Shown piece by piece: positions 1 to 5,588 of a stretch of 5,588 bases of DNA. Where the stretch lies: NCBI GenBank assembly GCA_002415895.1, contig DIAV01000074.1, positions 9,155 to 14,742 on the forward strand, in the 5' to 3' direction. Each line of letters begins with the position of its first letter. The first letter of the stretch is position 1. The translations under genes were made by a program, and so were the position numbers. This DNA comes from Anaerolineales bacterium UBA5069 (GTDB lineage Bacteria > Chloroflexota > Anaerolineae > Caldilineales > Caldilineaceae). The notes under the pieces are model-generated. The model did no database searches. It had not been told where the DNA came from and saw only the letters and a list, made by a program, of their open reading frames with translations.

Positions 1-564
1 ATCTGGGGCGACCGCACGGCTGTGGGCGTGGGTGGCGGCGTCTGCCAGATCAGCACCACAGTCTTCCGCGCCGCCTATGAAGGCGGTTTCCCCATTGTCG
101 AGCGCTACAACCACGGCTATGTCGTGGGCTGGTATGGCGACCCCGGCATGGATGCAACCATTTTCACCCCCAGTGTGGACTTCAAGTTCCGCAACGACAC
201 CGACGCCTATCTGCTGATTGAGCCGGTGGTGGACTCGGCCAATGGCGTGGCGACCTTCAACTTCTATGGCACTGCGCCCAACCGCACGGTGGTTGTCGGC
301 AAGCCCAAGATCAGCGATGTCGTGCCCGCTCCGGCCGCACTCTACACCGTGGACGAGTCGCTTGCGCCCGGCGAGAAGGATCAGGTGGATTGGGCCAAGG
401 AAGGCATGACCGTGGAGGTTGAGCGCACGATTACGGAGGATGGCACAACGCGTACGGATACGCTGCGCAGCAAGTACCAGCCCTGGCAGGCGGTCTATCT
501 GGTAGGCCCGGGCACTGCTATTCCTGCGGCATCTGTTTCGGCCACCGAGAGCGTGACGCCGTAG
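1..564 (+). CDS. VanW family protein, C-terminal part (5' end outside window)
   Basis: The reading frame is open from base 1 and ends at TAG 562-564, leaving 187 codons; the true start lies upstream. The first residues read IWGDRTAVGVGGGVCQISTT, the conserved Gly-rich/Cys core of the VanW domain (family pattern GGG-[IV]-C-Q-[VI]-S-T-T). It is followed by the equally typical ERYNHGY, a GMDATI segment, and an FRNDTDAYLLIEP stretch near the end of the domain. The last ~60 residues (VDWAKEGMTVEVERTITEDG onward) look like a G5-type beta domain, often found C-terminal to VanW, but this is a weaker match. VanW proteins are named from vancomycin-resistance clusters, yet most are chromosomal cell-envelope proteins of unknown biochemical role, so resistance should not be inferred. 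The GTG at 22 falls inside the conserved core and is not a credible start. A strong terminator follows at 611-637, so this gene is probably transcribed separately from the ABC cassette. Confidence 0.88.
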   Translation: MWGDRTAVGVGGGVCQISTTVFRAAYEGGFPIVERYNHGYVVGWYGDPGMDATIFTPSVDFKFRNDTDAYLLIEPVVDSANGVATFNFYGTAPNRTVVVGKPKISDVVPAPAALYTVDESLAPGEKDQVDWAKEGMTVEVERTITEDGTTRTDTLRSKYQPWQAVYLVGPGTAIPAASVSATESVTP

Positions 565-568
565 GCTG

Positions 569-596
569 ATGCAATACTGACTATGCAATACTGACC
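569..596. repeat. 14-bp tandem direct repeat, two copies
   Basis: ATGCAATACTGACT (569-582) is followed immediately by ATGCAATACTGACC (583-596), with one mismatch at the last base. It begins four bases after the vanW-like stop codon and lies before the terminator. A simple slippage duplication is the most economical explanation. Its place at the 3' end of a gene argues against an operator for that gene. Confidence 0.85.
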
Positions 597-610
597 ATGT
601 TGGTAAATAG

Positions 611-637
611 CGGGGGGCTTCATAGCCCCCCGTCTTT
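611..637 (+). terminator. Intrinsic (Rho-independent) terminator of the vanW-like gene
   Basis: A perfect 9-bp stem, CGGGGGGCT (611-619) with AGCCCCCCG (624-632), encloses a four-base loop TCAT and is followed by TCTTT (633-637). The very GC-rich stem sits 46 bp after the stop codon, as expected for termination of the upstream gene. The T tract is short and interrupted by C, so termination may be incomplete. The stem is symmetrical, but no gene converges from the right to use it. Confidence 0.82.
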
Positions 638-674
638 GATCTGCGCAGAACCCCACAACAGACCTTCGACACAA

Positions 675-838
675 GACGCACAACAGCAGAACGACGACAC
701 GGAGGCACAAAGACACAGAGAAACACAGAGAACTGCAAGATCGAACAATTGCCTGCGCAGTCGTTCTCTCGTTTTCGCAGTTCTCTGTGTTTCTCTGTGT
801 CTTTGTGCCTCCGTGTCGTCGTTCTGCTGTTGTGCGTC
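675..838. repeat. Large perfect inverted repeat (62-bp arms, 40-bp loop)
   Basis: Bases 675-736 are the exact reverse complement of 777-838, base by base, with a 40-bp spacer at 737-776. The arms contain a smaller tandem repeat: ACACAGAGAA occurs twice in a row at 713-732, mirrored as two copies of TTCTCTGTGT at 781-800. The spacer holds two short palindromes, CAATTG (746-751) and CTGCGCAG (753-760). The left arm has only one T and the right arm only one A, both near the loop. From general knowledge, similar 'CACAGAG / CTCTGTG' sequences are dispersed in intergenic regions of many environmental bacterial genomes and generate spurious 'hypothetical proteins', so this is probably one copy of a dispersed palindromic family. 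No transposase or convincing target-site duplication is visible. As RNA it would form an extremely stable hairpin; as DNA it could extrude a cruciform. Confidence 0.95.
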
Positions 839-876
839 GTTTTGACACGCTGCCTACACACACTCCACGCGCGTGG

Positions 877-885
877 TGGTAAGAT
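877..885 (+). promoter_or_regulatory. Probable extended -10 promoter of the ABC cassette, likely leaderless
   Basis: TGG-TAAGAT (877-885) fits the extended -10 form TGn-TATAAT, with four of six hexamer bases and the TG matching. Six bases separate the hexamer from ATG at 892, so a start site about seven bases downstream of the -10 would coincide with the A of the start codon. The lack of a properly spaced Shine-Dalgarno sequence before 892 agrees with a leaderless message. No good -35 hexamer is found at 16-18 bp; the perfect TTGACA at 842-847 is 32 bp away, too far to pair with it. This is inferred from motif and position only. Confidence 0.45.
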
Positions 886-891
886 AAAGGC

Positions 892-1731
892 ATGTTCTGG
901 TCACGCAGCAATGGGGCGGGCAGCCCCATCTCCACAAACGGCGTTGCCCACGCAGCGCCCCATGCACCACGCCTGATTGACCTGCGCCATGTGGTAAAGA
1001 ACTACGCCACGGCCGCAGGCGCGTACACCGCGCTGCGCGGCATTGACCTGGGCGTGGATGCGGGCGAATTTGTGGCTGTTGTGGGCAAGTCGGGCAGCGG
1101 CAAATCGACCCTCAGCAACATGATCACCGGCATCGACCGCCCCACGTCGGGCGAAGTGCTTGTGGGGGGCGTGGCCGTGCAGCAACTCACCGAGGGGCAG
1201 ATTGCCGTTTGGCGCGGGCGCACCGTGGGCGTGGTCTTTCAGTTCTTCCAACTGCTGCCCACGCTGACTGTGGTCGAAAACATCATGCTGCCCATGGACT
1301 TCTGCAACACCTTCAACGAGCACCGCCATGCGCGCAGGGAGCGTGCGCTCTTTCTGCTGAGCCAGGTGGATATGCAGATGCACGCCGATAAGCTGCCCAC
1401 GGCGCTCTCCGGCGGGCAGCAGCAGCGCATTGCCATCGCGCGTGCGCTGGCCAACGATCCGCCCATTGTGGTTGCCGACGAACCTACGGGCAATCTCGAC
1501 TCACATACTGCCGACGCCGTCTTTCACCTCTTCGAGCAACTTGTGGCCGCGGGCAAGACCATCCTCATGGTGACGCATGATGACGACCTGGCCCGCCGCG
1601 CTACGCGCACCATTACAATTGCCGACGGCGAAATCATTAGCGATCGCCCCAACTATGCGCCGCACGCCGTGGTGGATGATGACGTTGACGATGCCATCCT
1701 GTTGGGTGACGAGGAGTTGAGGCTGGCATGA
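892..1731 (+). CDS. ABC transporter ATP-binding protein, MacB/LolD type
   Basis: This is a 279-residue cytoplasmic ATPase that should power the permease encoded next to it. All catalytic motifs are intact: Walker [10 protein letters not shown] (65-73), Q-loop glutamine 117 in [10 protein letters not shown], signature LSGGQQQR (172-179), Walker B IVVADEP (192-198) with catalytic Glu197, D-loop NLD (201-203), and the switch His229 in MVTHD. The FQ-LLP-LTV-EN segment and the DEPTGNLD motif are typical of the MacB/LolD/FtsE group, which works with FtsX-like permeases. ATG 892 is the only plausible start: an in-frame TAA lies at 880-882 and the next in-frame start-type codon would remove the first beta strand. 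The protein is longer than the usual ~225-240 residues, with about 26 extra at the N-terminus and an acidic tail (about 258-279, with DDDVDD and DEE). AAAGG at 886-890 is only one base from the start, too close for a normal ribosome binding site. The gene overlaps the permease by four bases, implying translational coupling. Confidence 0.95.
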   Translation: MFWSRSNGAGSPISTNGVAHAAPHAPRLIDLRHVVKNYATAAGAYTALRGIDLGVDAGEFVAVVGKSGSGKSTLSNMITGIDRPTSGEVLVGGVAVQQLTEGQIAVWRGRTVGVVFQFFQLLPTLTVVENIMLPMDFCNTFNEHRHARRERALFLLSQVDMQMHADKLPTALSGGQQQRIAIARALANDPPIVVADEPTGNLDSHTADAVFHLFEQLVAAGKTILMVTHDDDLARRATRTITIADGEIISDRPNYAPHAVVDDDVDDAILLGDEELRLA

Positions 1732-4136
1732 TTCCGGCCCCCCGCTGGCGCAAGGTGCTGCGCGATGTCCTGCGCAACCCCACGCGCACCCTGCTTGTGG
1801 TGCTTTCAATTGCTGTGGGCGTGATTGCCGTGGCGATTGTCATGGGCGCGTACGGCATTATCGCGGCGGACCTGCCCAACGCGTTCGATGCCACCAACCC
1901 CGCGCACGCAAATATTCGGATGCAGCCCTTTGCCGATGACCTGGTTGACGTGGTGGGGCGCATGGATGGCGTGGCCGACGCCGCCGGGCGGCGTGTTGTC
2001 TCGGTGCAAGCGCGCGTGCCCGATCCCGAAGGCCCGCCCGGCGCGACAACCTGGCAGGATTTGCAACTGCTGGTGATTGACGACTTTGACGACCAGCGCA
2101 TCAACATCGTCAGGCCTGAAAGCGGCGCGTGGCCGCCGGACAAGGGCGAGATGCTCGTCGAGCGTGCGTCCATGGCGGCGCTGGGCGCCGTTGAGGGGGA
2201 GCCGCTCACCATCAAGCTGGCCAATGACGATGAGCGAGCGCTCAAAGTGGTGGGCCAGGCGCACGACATGAATGAAGTCTCCCTGGCCATTACCGGGCTG
2301 GCCAGCGGCTACATTACCCCCGACACTCTGGAGAAGCTGGGGCTGGACCGCCGCTACAACGAAATGCTCATTCGTGTGGCGGAGAACGCCGATCAGCGGT
2401 CGCACAACGAGGAAATTGCCAGGGCGGTGGCCGACAAGGTGGAAAAGGGCGGGTATACCGTCTTCCGCACATCCGTGCCTCGCCCGGGCGAGCATTTTCT
2501 GGAGCAATTTCTCTCGCCCATGCTGCTGATTCTGGGGGCGCTGGGCGTGCTCTCGCTTTTGCTCAGCAGCTTTCTGCTGGTCAATATCATTACCGCGCTG
2601 CTGGCCCAGCAAACGCGCCAGATTGGCGTTATGAAGACCGTGGGCGCCAGTGCGGGCCAACTCACGCGCATGTATCTGGCCTCGGTGGCACTCTTCGGGG
2701 CGCTGGCGCTGGCGATTGCGCTGCCGCTGGGCACTCTGCTGATGAATGCGCTGCTGGCCTTTGTGGCGCGCCTGATGAACTTCAATGTTGTCACCAACCG
2801 GCTGCCGCTGCCGGTTGTGGCAGTACTCATTGTGATTGCGATGGGTGTGCCTGTGATTGCCGCGCTGGGCCCCATCCTGCGCGGCACGCGCGTGACTGTG
2901 CGTGAGGCGATTAGCGACTTTGGCGCGGGCAGTACTGTCTTTGGCCGCAGCCGCATTGACCAGGCACTTGAAAGCATCCGCTTCCTCTCGCGCCCGCAAC
3001 TTATCTCGCTGCGCAACACCTTCCGGCGCAAGGGCAGGCTCATCCTCACGCTGACCACGCTGATTCTGGCCAGCGCCATCTTTATCAGTGTCTTTAGCGT
3101 GCGCGCCTCGCTCTTTCGCACCATGGACGATGCCTTCGCCTACTGGAATTACGAGGTGCGCCTGAACTTCGCGCGCGCCTATCGAGCAGAGCATTTGGCT
3201 GCTGTCGCGCTCGAGGTGCCGGGCGTGCGCGCAGCCGAGGCATGGGGCTTGCGCAACGTCTATCGCGTGCGCCCCGATGATACGGAGAGCGACAACATTC
3301 GACTGATTGCGCCCCAGCCCGACACAAAGCTGCTCAACCCGACGCTGCTCGAGGGGCGCTGGCTCCTGCCCACAGATGAGGACGCCGTGGTCATCAACAC
3401 CGACCTCCTTGATGATGAGCCTGATCTGCGCGTTGGTGATAGGATGGTGCTGAATGTTGATGGGCGCGATGTCGCCTGGACAATTGTCGGCCTCGTGCGC
3501 AGCGTCATGGCCGGCCCCTATGCGTACACGAATTACCCCTACTTCGCCCGTATGGTGCGCCAGGTGGGCCAGGCCGATATCCTGAACGTCGCGCTGGAGG
3601 ACCAATCGCCCGCCGCACAGACGGCCATGGCGCTGGAATTGGAGCGCGTCTTCGAGGCGCAGGGCATGCGCGTTGTAGGCACGGAGACAACCGCGGCGCA
3701 GCGTGACCAGGTGGGCGACCAATACGGTATCCTGATTGCCTTTCTGGCGCTCATGGCGCTGCTGCTGGCGATTGTGGGTGGGTTGGGGCTCAGTGGCACA
3801 ATGAGCATCAACGTGCTTGAGCGCAGGCGCGAAATCGGCATTATGCGCTCGATTGGCGCGTCTACGCCGGCTATCATGCGCATTATCATCTTCGAGGGTG
3901 TGCTGATCGGCGCCATGGGCTGGATCCTGGGCGCGTTGCTGGCGCTGCCCTTGAGCCGCATTCTGAGCGATGCCGTGGGCGAGGGCTTCATTCATTCGAC
4001 GCTGACATGGACCTATTCGCTTGGCGGCGCAGCCTTCTGGCTGCTGGTGATGGCAGGCGTTGCGGCGCTCTCCAGCTTTGTGCCTGCACGCCAGGCTGCC
4101 AGCCTGACAGTGCGCGAGGTGCTGGCGTACGAGTAG
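1728..4136 (+). CDS. ABC transporter permease with two FtsX-like domains
   Basis: This 802-residue membrane protein is the transmembrane half of the exporter. It looks like two concatenated MacB/LolC-type permeases, each with one helix, an extracytoplasmic domain, then three helices. Visible helices are near 21-46, 262-292, 316-345, 360-384 (first half) and 438-458, 667-692, 718-742, 765-785 (second half), eight in all. The extracytoplasmic domains span about 47-258 and 460-662. Each half carries the FtsX coupling signature that contacts the ATPase: [14 protein letters not shown] (295-308) and [14 protein letters not shown] (699-712). The C-terminus ends with [17 protein letters not shown], a common end for these permeases, and the first half has a matching [13 protein letters not shown] at 387-399. 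The start is set by the ATGA overlap with the ATPase stop and by GAGG at 1719-1722, five bases upstream inside the ATPase gene. With two permease units in one chain it may act with an ATPase dimer as a monomer; that is inference. The substrate cannot be deduced. Confidence 0.95.
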   Translation: MIPAPRWRKVLRDVLRNPTRTLLVVLSIAVGVIAVAIVMGAYGIIAADLPNAFDATNPAHANIRMQPFADDLVDVVGRMDGVADAAGRRVVSVQARVPDPEGPPGATTWQDLQLLVIDDFDDQRINIVRPESGAWPPDKGEMLVERASMAALGAVEGEPLTIKLANDDERALKVVGQAHDMNEVSLAITGLASGYITPDTLEKLGLDRRYNEMLIRVAENADQRSHNEEIARAVADKVEKGGYTVFRTSVPRPGEHFLEQFLSPMLLILGALGVLSLLLSSFLLVNIITALLAQQTRQIGVMKTVGASAGQLTRMYLASVALFGALALAIALPLGTLLMNALLAFVARLMNFNVVTNRLPLPVVAVLIVIAMGVPVIAALGPILRGTRVTVREAISDFGAGSTVFGRSRIDQALESIRFLSRPQLISLRNTFRRKGRLILTLTTLILASAIFISVFSVRASLFRTMDDAFAYWNYEVRLNFARAYRAEHLAAVALEVPGVRAAEAWGLRNVYRVRPDDTESDNIRLIAPQPDTKLLNPTLLEGRWLLPTDEDAVVINTDLLDDEPDLRVGDRMVLNVDGRDVAWTIVGLVRSVMAGPYAYTNYPYFARMVRQVGQADILNVALEDQSPAAQTAMALELERVFEAQGMRVVGTETTAAQRDQVGDQYGILIAFLALMALLLAIVGGLGLSGTMSINVLERRREIGIMRSIGASTPAIMRIIIFEGVLIGAMGWILGALLALPLSRILSDAVGEGFIHSTLTWTYSLGGAAFWLLVMAGVAALSSFVPARQAASLTVREVLAYE

Positions 4137-4140
4137 AACA

Positions 4141-4158
4141 CGCTCCAATCTGGGAGCG
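4141..4158. other. Small hairpin just after the permease gene
   Basis: CGCTCC (4141-4146) pairs with GGAGCG (4153-4158) around a six-base loop, starting four bases after the permease stop codon. No T-run follows, so it is not a convincing terminator. It may be a weak mRNA 3' structure or processing site within the operon, or chance. Confidence 0.35.
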
Positions 4159-4199
4159 AGCACACTGAATACTCCTGCACGTGCATGTGCAATCTCGGT

Positions 4200-4225
4200 G
4201 GTGCGAATGGCGCACCCTGTGGAGG
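4200..4225 (+). promoter_or_regulatory. Ribosome binding site of the adaptor gene, with an adjacent hairpin
   Basis: GGAGG at 4221-4225 lies nine bases before ATG 4235, a close-to-ideal Shine-Dalgarno arrangement. It decides the start: the in-frame ATG at 4181, 18 codons earlier, has no such signal and would prepend an unlikely WCEWRTLWR-containing segment to the membrane anchor. Just upstream, GGTGCG (4200-4205) pairs with CGCACC (4211-4216) around a five-base loop, leaving four bases before the Shine-Dalgarno sequence. The stem does not hide the site, so any role in translation is speculative. Confidence 0.7.
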
Positions 4226-4234
4226 ATCGCAGTA

Positions 4235-5563
4235 ATGAAACGACCGTTGGTGATTGTGCTTGTACTGATTGCCGTCGCGGGAGCAGGCTTTGGCCTCTAT
4301 TGGCTGGCGCAGACCGGGCAGTTGCCCGACTTTTTGGCGCGCCCGGCCACACCTGTGGAGCAGATGGCGGCTGCCGATGCGCGCCCCATTACGGCGCCTT
4401 CGAGCATTGTGGCCGAGGGCATTGTGCTGCCCGCGCGCTATGCTGCGCTGAGCATGGATGCCACGGGTAAAGTTGTCGCCCTGCCTGTGGCGGAAGGCGA
4501 GCAGGTAGCCGCAGGCGACGTGATTGCACGCCTCGAAAGCGATGCCGAGGTGATTTATGTCGCGCAGGCGCAGGCGGCTGTGGACCAGGCGCGCGCGGCA
4601 CTCGAACGCCTGGTCAATGGTTACAGTGAAGAAGAGCTTGCCGCCGCGCAAGCAGGTGTGGACGCCGCCGCCGCCAATCTGGCCATTCTCACGCAGGGCG
4701 CACATCCCGATGACATTGCTGCGGCGCAGGCCGCCGTGGCTGCGGCGCAGGGCGCCTATGCACTGGTGGCCGCCGGCGCCGATGATCAGGCGCTGATTGC
4801 TGCCCAGGCCGACATGGCCAACGCGCAGGCTGTGCTGACACAGGCGCAGCGCGCCTATGACAAGGTGGCCTCCGAAAGCGACATTGGCGCGCGCCCCGAG
4901 TCGGCGCTGCTGGAACAGGCTTCCAACAACTTTGCTGCCGCGCAGGCGCGCTACAATGACCTGGCTGCCGGCGCCGAGCCGGGCGCGCTGGCCCAGGCCG
5001 CTGCCGAGGTGCAGCAAGCGAGCGCCATGCTGGCGCGCCTGCAAAGCGGCGCCACCGAGGCCGAAATCGCCGCCGCCGCCGCCGAAGTGCGGCGCGCCCA
5101 GGCCCAGTATGACCTCTTTGCCGCGGGCACCCGCCCCGAGGATATTGCCTCGGCGCAGGCGGAGCTCAACCGCGTGGAAACCGAGCTCATGCAGGCGCAG
5201 CTTGCACTCAGCAAGCGCGAGCTCACAGCCCCCTTTGCCGGCCAGCTTGCCTCGCTTGACCTGCGCCTGGGCCAGGCCATTTCGCCCAGCGCGCCCATCG
5301 CCCAGCTTGCCGATATTTCCACATGGCTGGTGGAAACCACCGATCTCACCGAAATCAGCATTGTGGATGTGGCGGTGGGCGATACGGTGCAGGTGGAGAT
5401 TGACGCACTGCCGGATGTTGAGTTGCAGGGCACAGTCACCAACATCAAACCCTTTGGCGTCAACGTGCTGGGCGATATTACCTACAAAGTCACGGTTCGC
5501 CTCGGCACAAGCGATCCCCGCCTGCGCTGGAACATGACGGCGGCGGTGACAATCACCCCCTAA
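4235..5563 (+). CDS. HlyD/MacA-type periplasmic adaptor (membrane fusion protein)
   Basis: This 442-residue protein is the adaptor of the exporter. A basic start and one hydrophobic helix (about 4-25, no lipobox Cys) anchor it in the membrane with the rest outside. Domains in order are: first half of the lipoyl/barrel-sandwich domain (about 67-101, ending GEQVAAGDVIARLES); a long alanine- and glutamine-rich alpha-helical hairpin (about 104-328); second lipoyl half (ELTAPFAGQLASLDLRLGQ, from 329 to about 362); and a beta-barrel domain (about 363-442) with VGDTVQVEIDALP. The TAPFAG motif resuming after the hairpin is diagnostic of the family. The hairpin is longer than in the basic family because it contains repeated 26-residue units. 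The start at ATG 4235 is chosen because of GGAGG at 4221-4225 and the typical MKRP-hydrophobic N-terminus. It lies 98 bp after the permease, probably in the same operon, with no clear terminator or promoter between. In classical macAB the adaptor gene comes first; here it is last. A partner outer channel is not encoded here. Confidence 0.93.
   Translation: MKRPLVIVLVLIAVAGAGFGLYWLAQTGQLPDFLARPATPVEQMAAADARPITAPSSIVAEGIVLPARYAALSMDATGKVVALPVAEGEQVAAGDVIARLESDAEVIYVAQAQAAVDQARAALERLVNGYSEEELAAAQAGVDAAAANLAILTQGAHPDDIAAAQAAVAAAQGAYALVAAGADDQALIAAQADMANAQAVLTQAQRAYDKVASESDIGARPESALLEQASNNFAAAQARYNDLAAGAEPGALAQAAAEVQQASAMLARLQSGATEAEIAAAAAEVRRAQAQYDLFAAGTRPEDIASAQAELNRVETELMQAQLALSKRELTAPFAGQLASLDLRLGQAISPSAPIAQLADISTWLVETTDLTEISIVDVAVGDTVQVEIDALPDVELQGTVTNIKPFGVNVLGDITYKVTVRLGTSDPRLRWNMTAAVTITP
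4610..5194 (+). repeat. 26-residue (78-bp) repeats encoding the adaptor hairpin
   Basis: Six units of exactly 26 residues can be aligned in the adaptor at residues 126-151, 152-177, 178-203, 243-268, 269-294 and 295-320. Each has the form L-x-x-G-x-x-x-x-x-[IL]-A-x-A-x-A-x-[VLM] followed by a helix rich in Ala and Gln; examples are LTQGAHPDDIAAAQAAV and FAAGTRPEDIASAQAEL. The fixed glycines are G129, G155, G181, G246, G272 and G298. A 39-residue segment (204-242) separates units three and four and includes a degenerate unit around G218 (GARPES). The units are diverged at DNA level, so this is an old protein repeat and not a recent tandem duplication. Confidence 0.88.
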
Positions 5564-5588
5564 CAACAACATCTCAACGCAAAGCCGC

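Larger units (their letters stand above)
565..891. other. Gene-free intergenic region between vanW-like gene and ABC cassette
   Basis: These 327 bp contain no convincing gene. In order they hold a 14-bp tandem duplication (569-596), an intrinsic terminator (611-637), a large perfect inverted repeat (675-838), a lone TTGACA hexamer (842-847) just outside the right arm, and an extended -10 element (877-885) next to the ATPase start. Short reading frames crossing the inverted repeat on both strands exist only because the arms cannot contain stop codons. Their predicted peptides are repetitive (SLCFSVSLCLRVVV type) and are not credible proteins. Confidence 0.85.

Noticed and set aside
1..564. Vancomycin-resistance gene
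   Set aside because: Only the VanW domain is seen. No vanA/H/X or sensor-regulator genes are present, and VanW proteins are common in bacteria without such resistance.
675..838. CRISPR array or attenuator
   Set aside because: There is one inverted pair, not regularly spaced direct repeats with unique spacers. No alternative antiterminator pairing or leader peptide is visible.
842..847. Perfect TTGACA as a -35 box for the ABC cassette
   Set aside because: The sequence 16-18 bp downstream (around 864-871) is CCACGC-like and no -10. The candidate -10 at 880-885 is 32 bp away, too far to pair with it.
668..848. GACAC on both sides of the palindrome (668-672 and 844-848) as a target-site duplication
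   Set aside because: The copies sit at unequal distances from the arm ends (2 and 5 bases) and a five-base match in such skewed sequence is easily chance.
495..976. Short open frames on both strands crossing the intergenic palindrome
   Set aside because: They are open only because the arms cannot contain stop codons. The peptides are low-complexity, have no good ribosome binding sites and overlap the terminator or the start of the ATPase gene.
4181..4234. Upstream ATG at 4181 as start of the adaptor
   Set aside because: It has no Shine-Dalgarno sequence, and the 18 added residues, including Trp and Cys, would spoil a typical basic-hydrophobic N-terminus. ATG 4235 has GGAGG nine bases upstream.
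1806..4352. 848-codon open frame on the minus strand across the permease
   Set aside because: It lies antisense to a permease with full domain support. Its product is rich in His, Gln, Arg and Ala without domains or hydrophobic segments, as expected from the complement of GC-rich codons.
4013..5572. 519-codon open frame on the minus strand across the adaptor
   Set aside because: It is antisense to the well-supported adaptor gene. Its Gly/Leu/His/Arg-rich repetitive product mirrors the alanine-rich hairpin repeats and has no recognisable domain.

Overview
The window is high-GC DNA from a bacterium and carries one partial gene and one three-gene export cassette, all on the + strand. The gene set (a VanW-domain protein, a MacB-type ATPase, a permease with two FtsX domains, and an adaptor with an alanine-rich repeated hairpin), the GC-rich codon use and an intergenic 'ACACAGAG/CTCTGTGT' palindrome together suggest an environmental Chloroflexota-like bacterium. 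No rRNA or other phylogenetic marker is present, so this assignment is tentative.

Layout: positions 1-564 hold the C-terminal part of a VanW-family cell-surface protein. A 327-bp gene-free stretch follows (565-891). It contains a 14-bp tandem duplication, a strong intrinsic terminator that closes the vanW-like gene, a very large perfect inverted repeat (two 62-bp arms, 40-bp loop), and a probable extended -10 promoter lying directly against the next start codon. Then come an ABC ATPase (892-1731), an 802-residue permease whose start codon overlaps the ATPase stop (ATGA, 1728-1731), and, after a 98-bp gap, a HlyD/MacA-type membrane fusion protein (4235-5563). The last 25 bases hold nothing recognisable.

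The three cassette proteins fit a MacB-like mechanotransmission exporter. The cytoplasmic ATPase drives conformational change in the permease through its FtsX-type coupling helices. The adaptor, anchored in the membrane by one N-terminal helix, extends a long alpha-helical hairpin outward to carry substrate or couple to an outer partner. No substrate can be read from the sequence and no outer-membrane channel gene is present.

The genes themselves belong to well-known families. The two features most worth a second look are the intergenic 62-bp palindrome, whose arms lack T on one side and A on the other and so are open in all six frames, and the adaptor hairpin, built from 26-residue units placed three on each side of a single symmetry centre.
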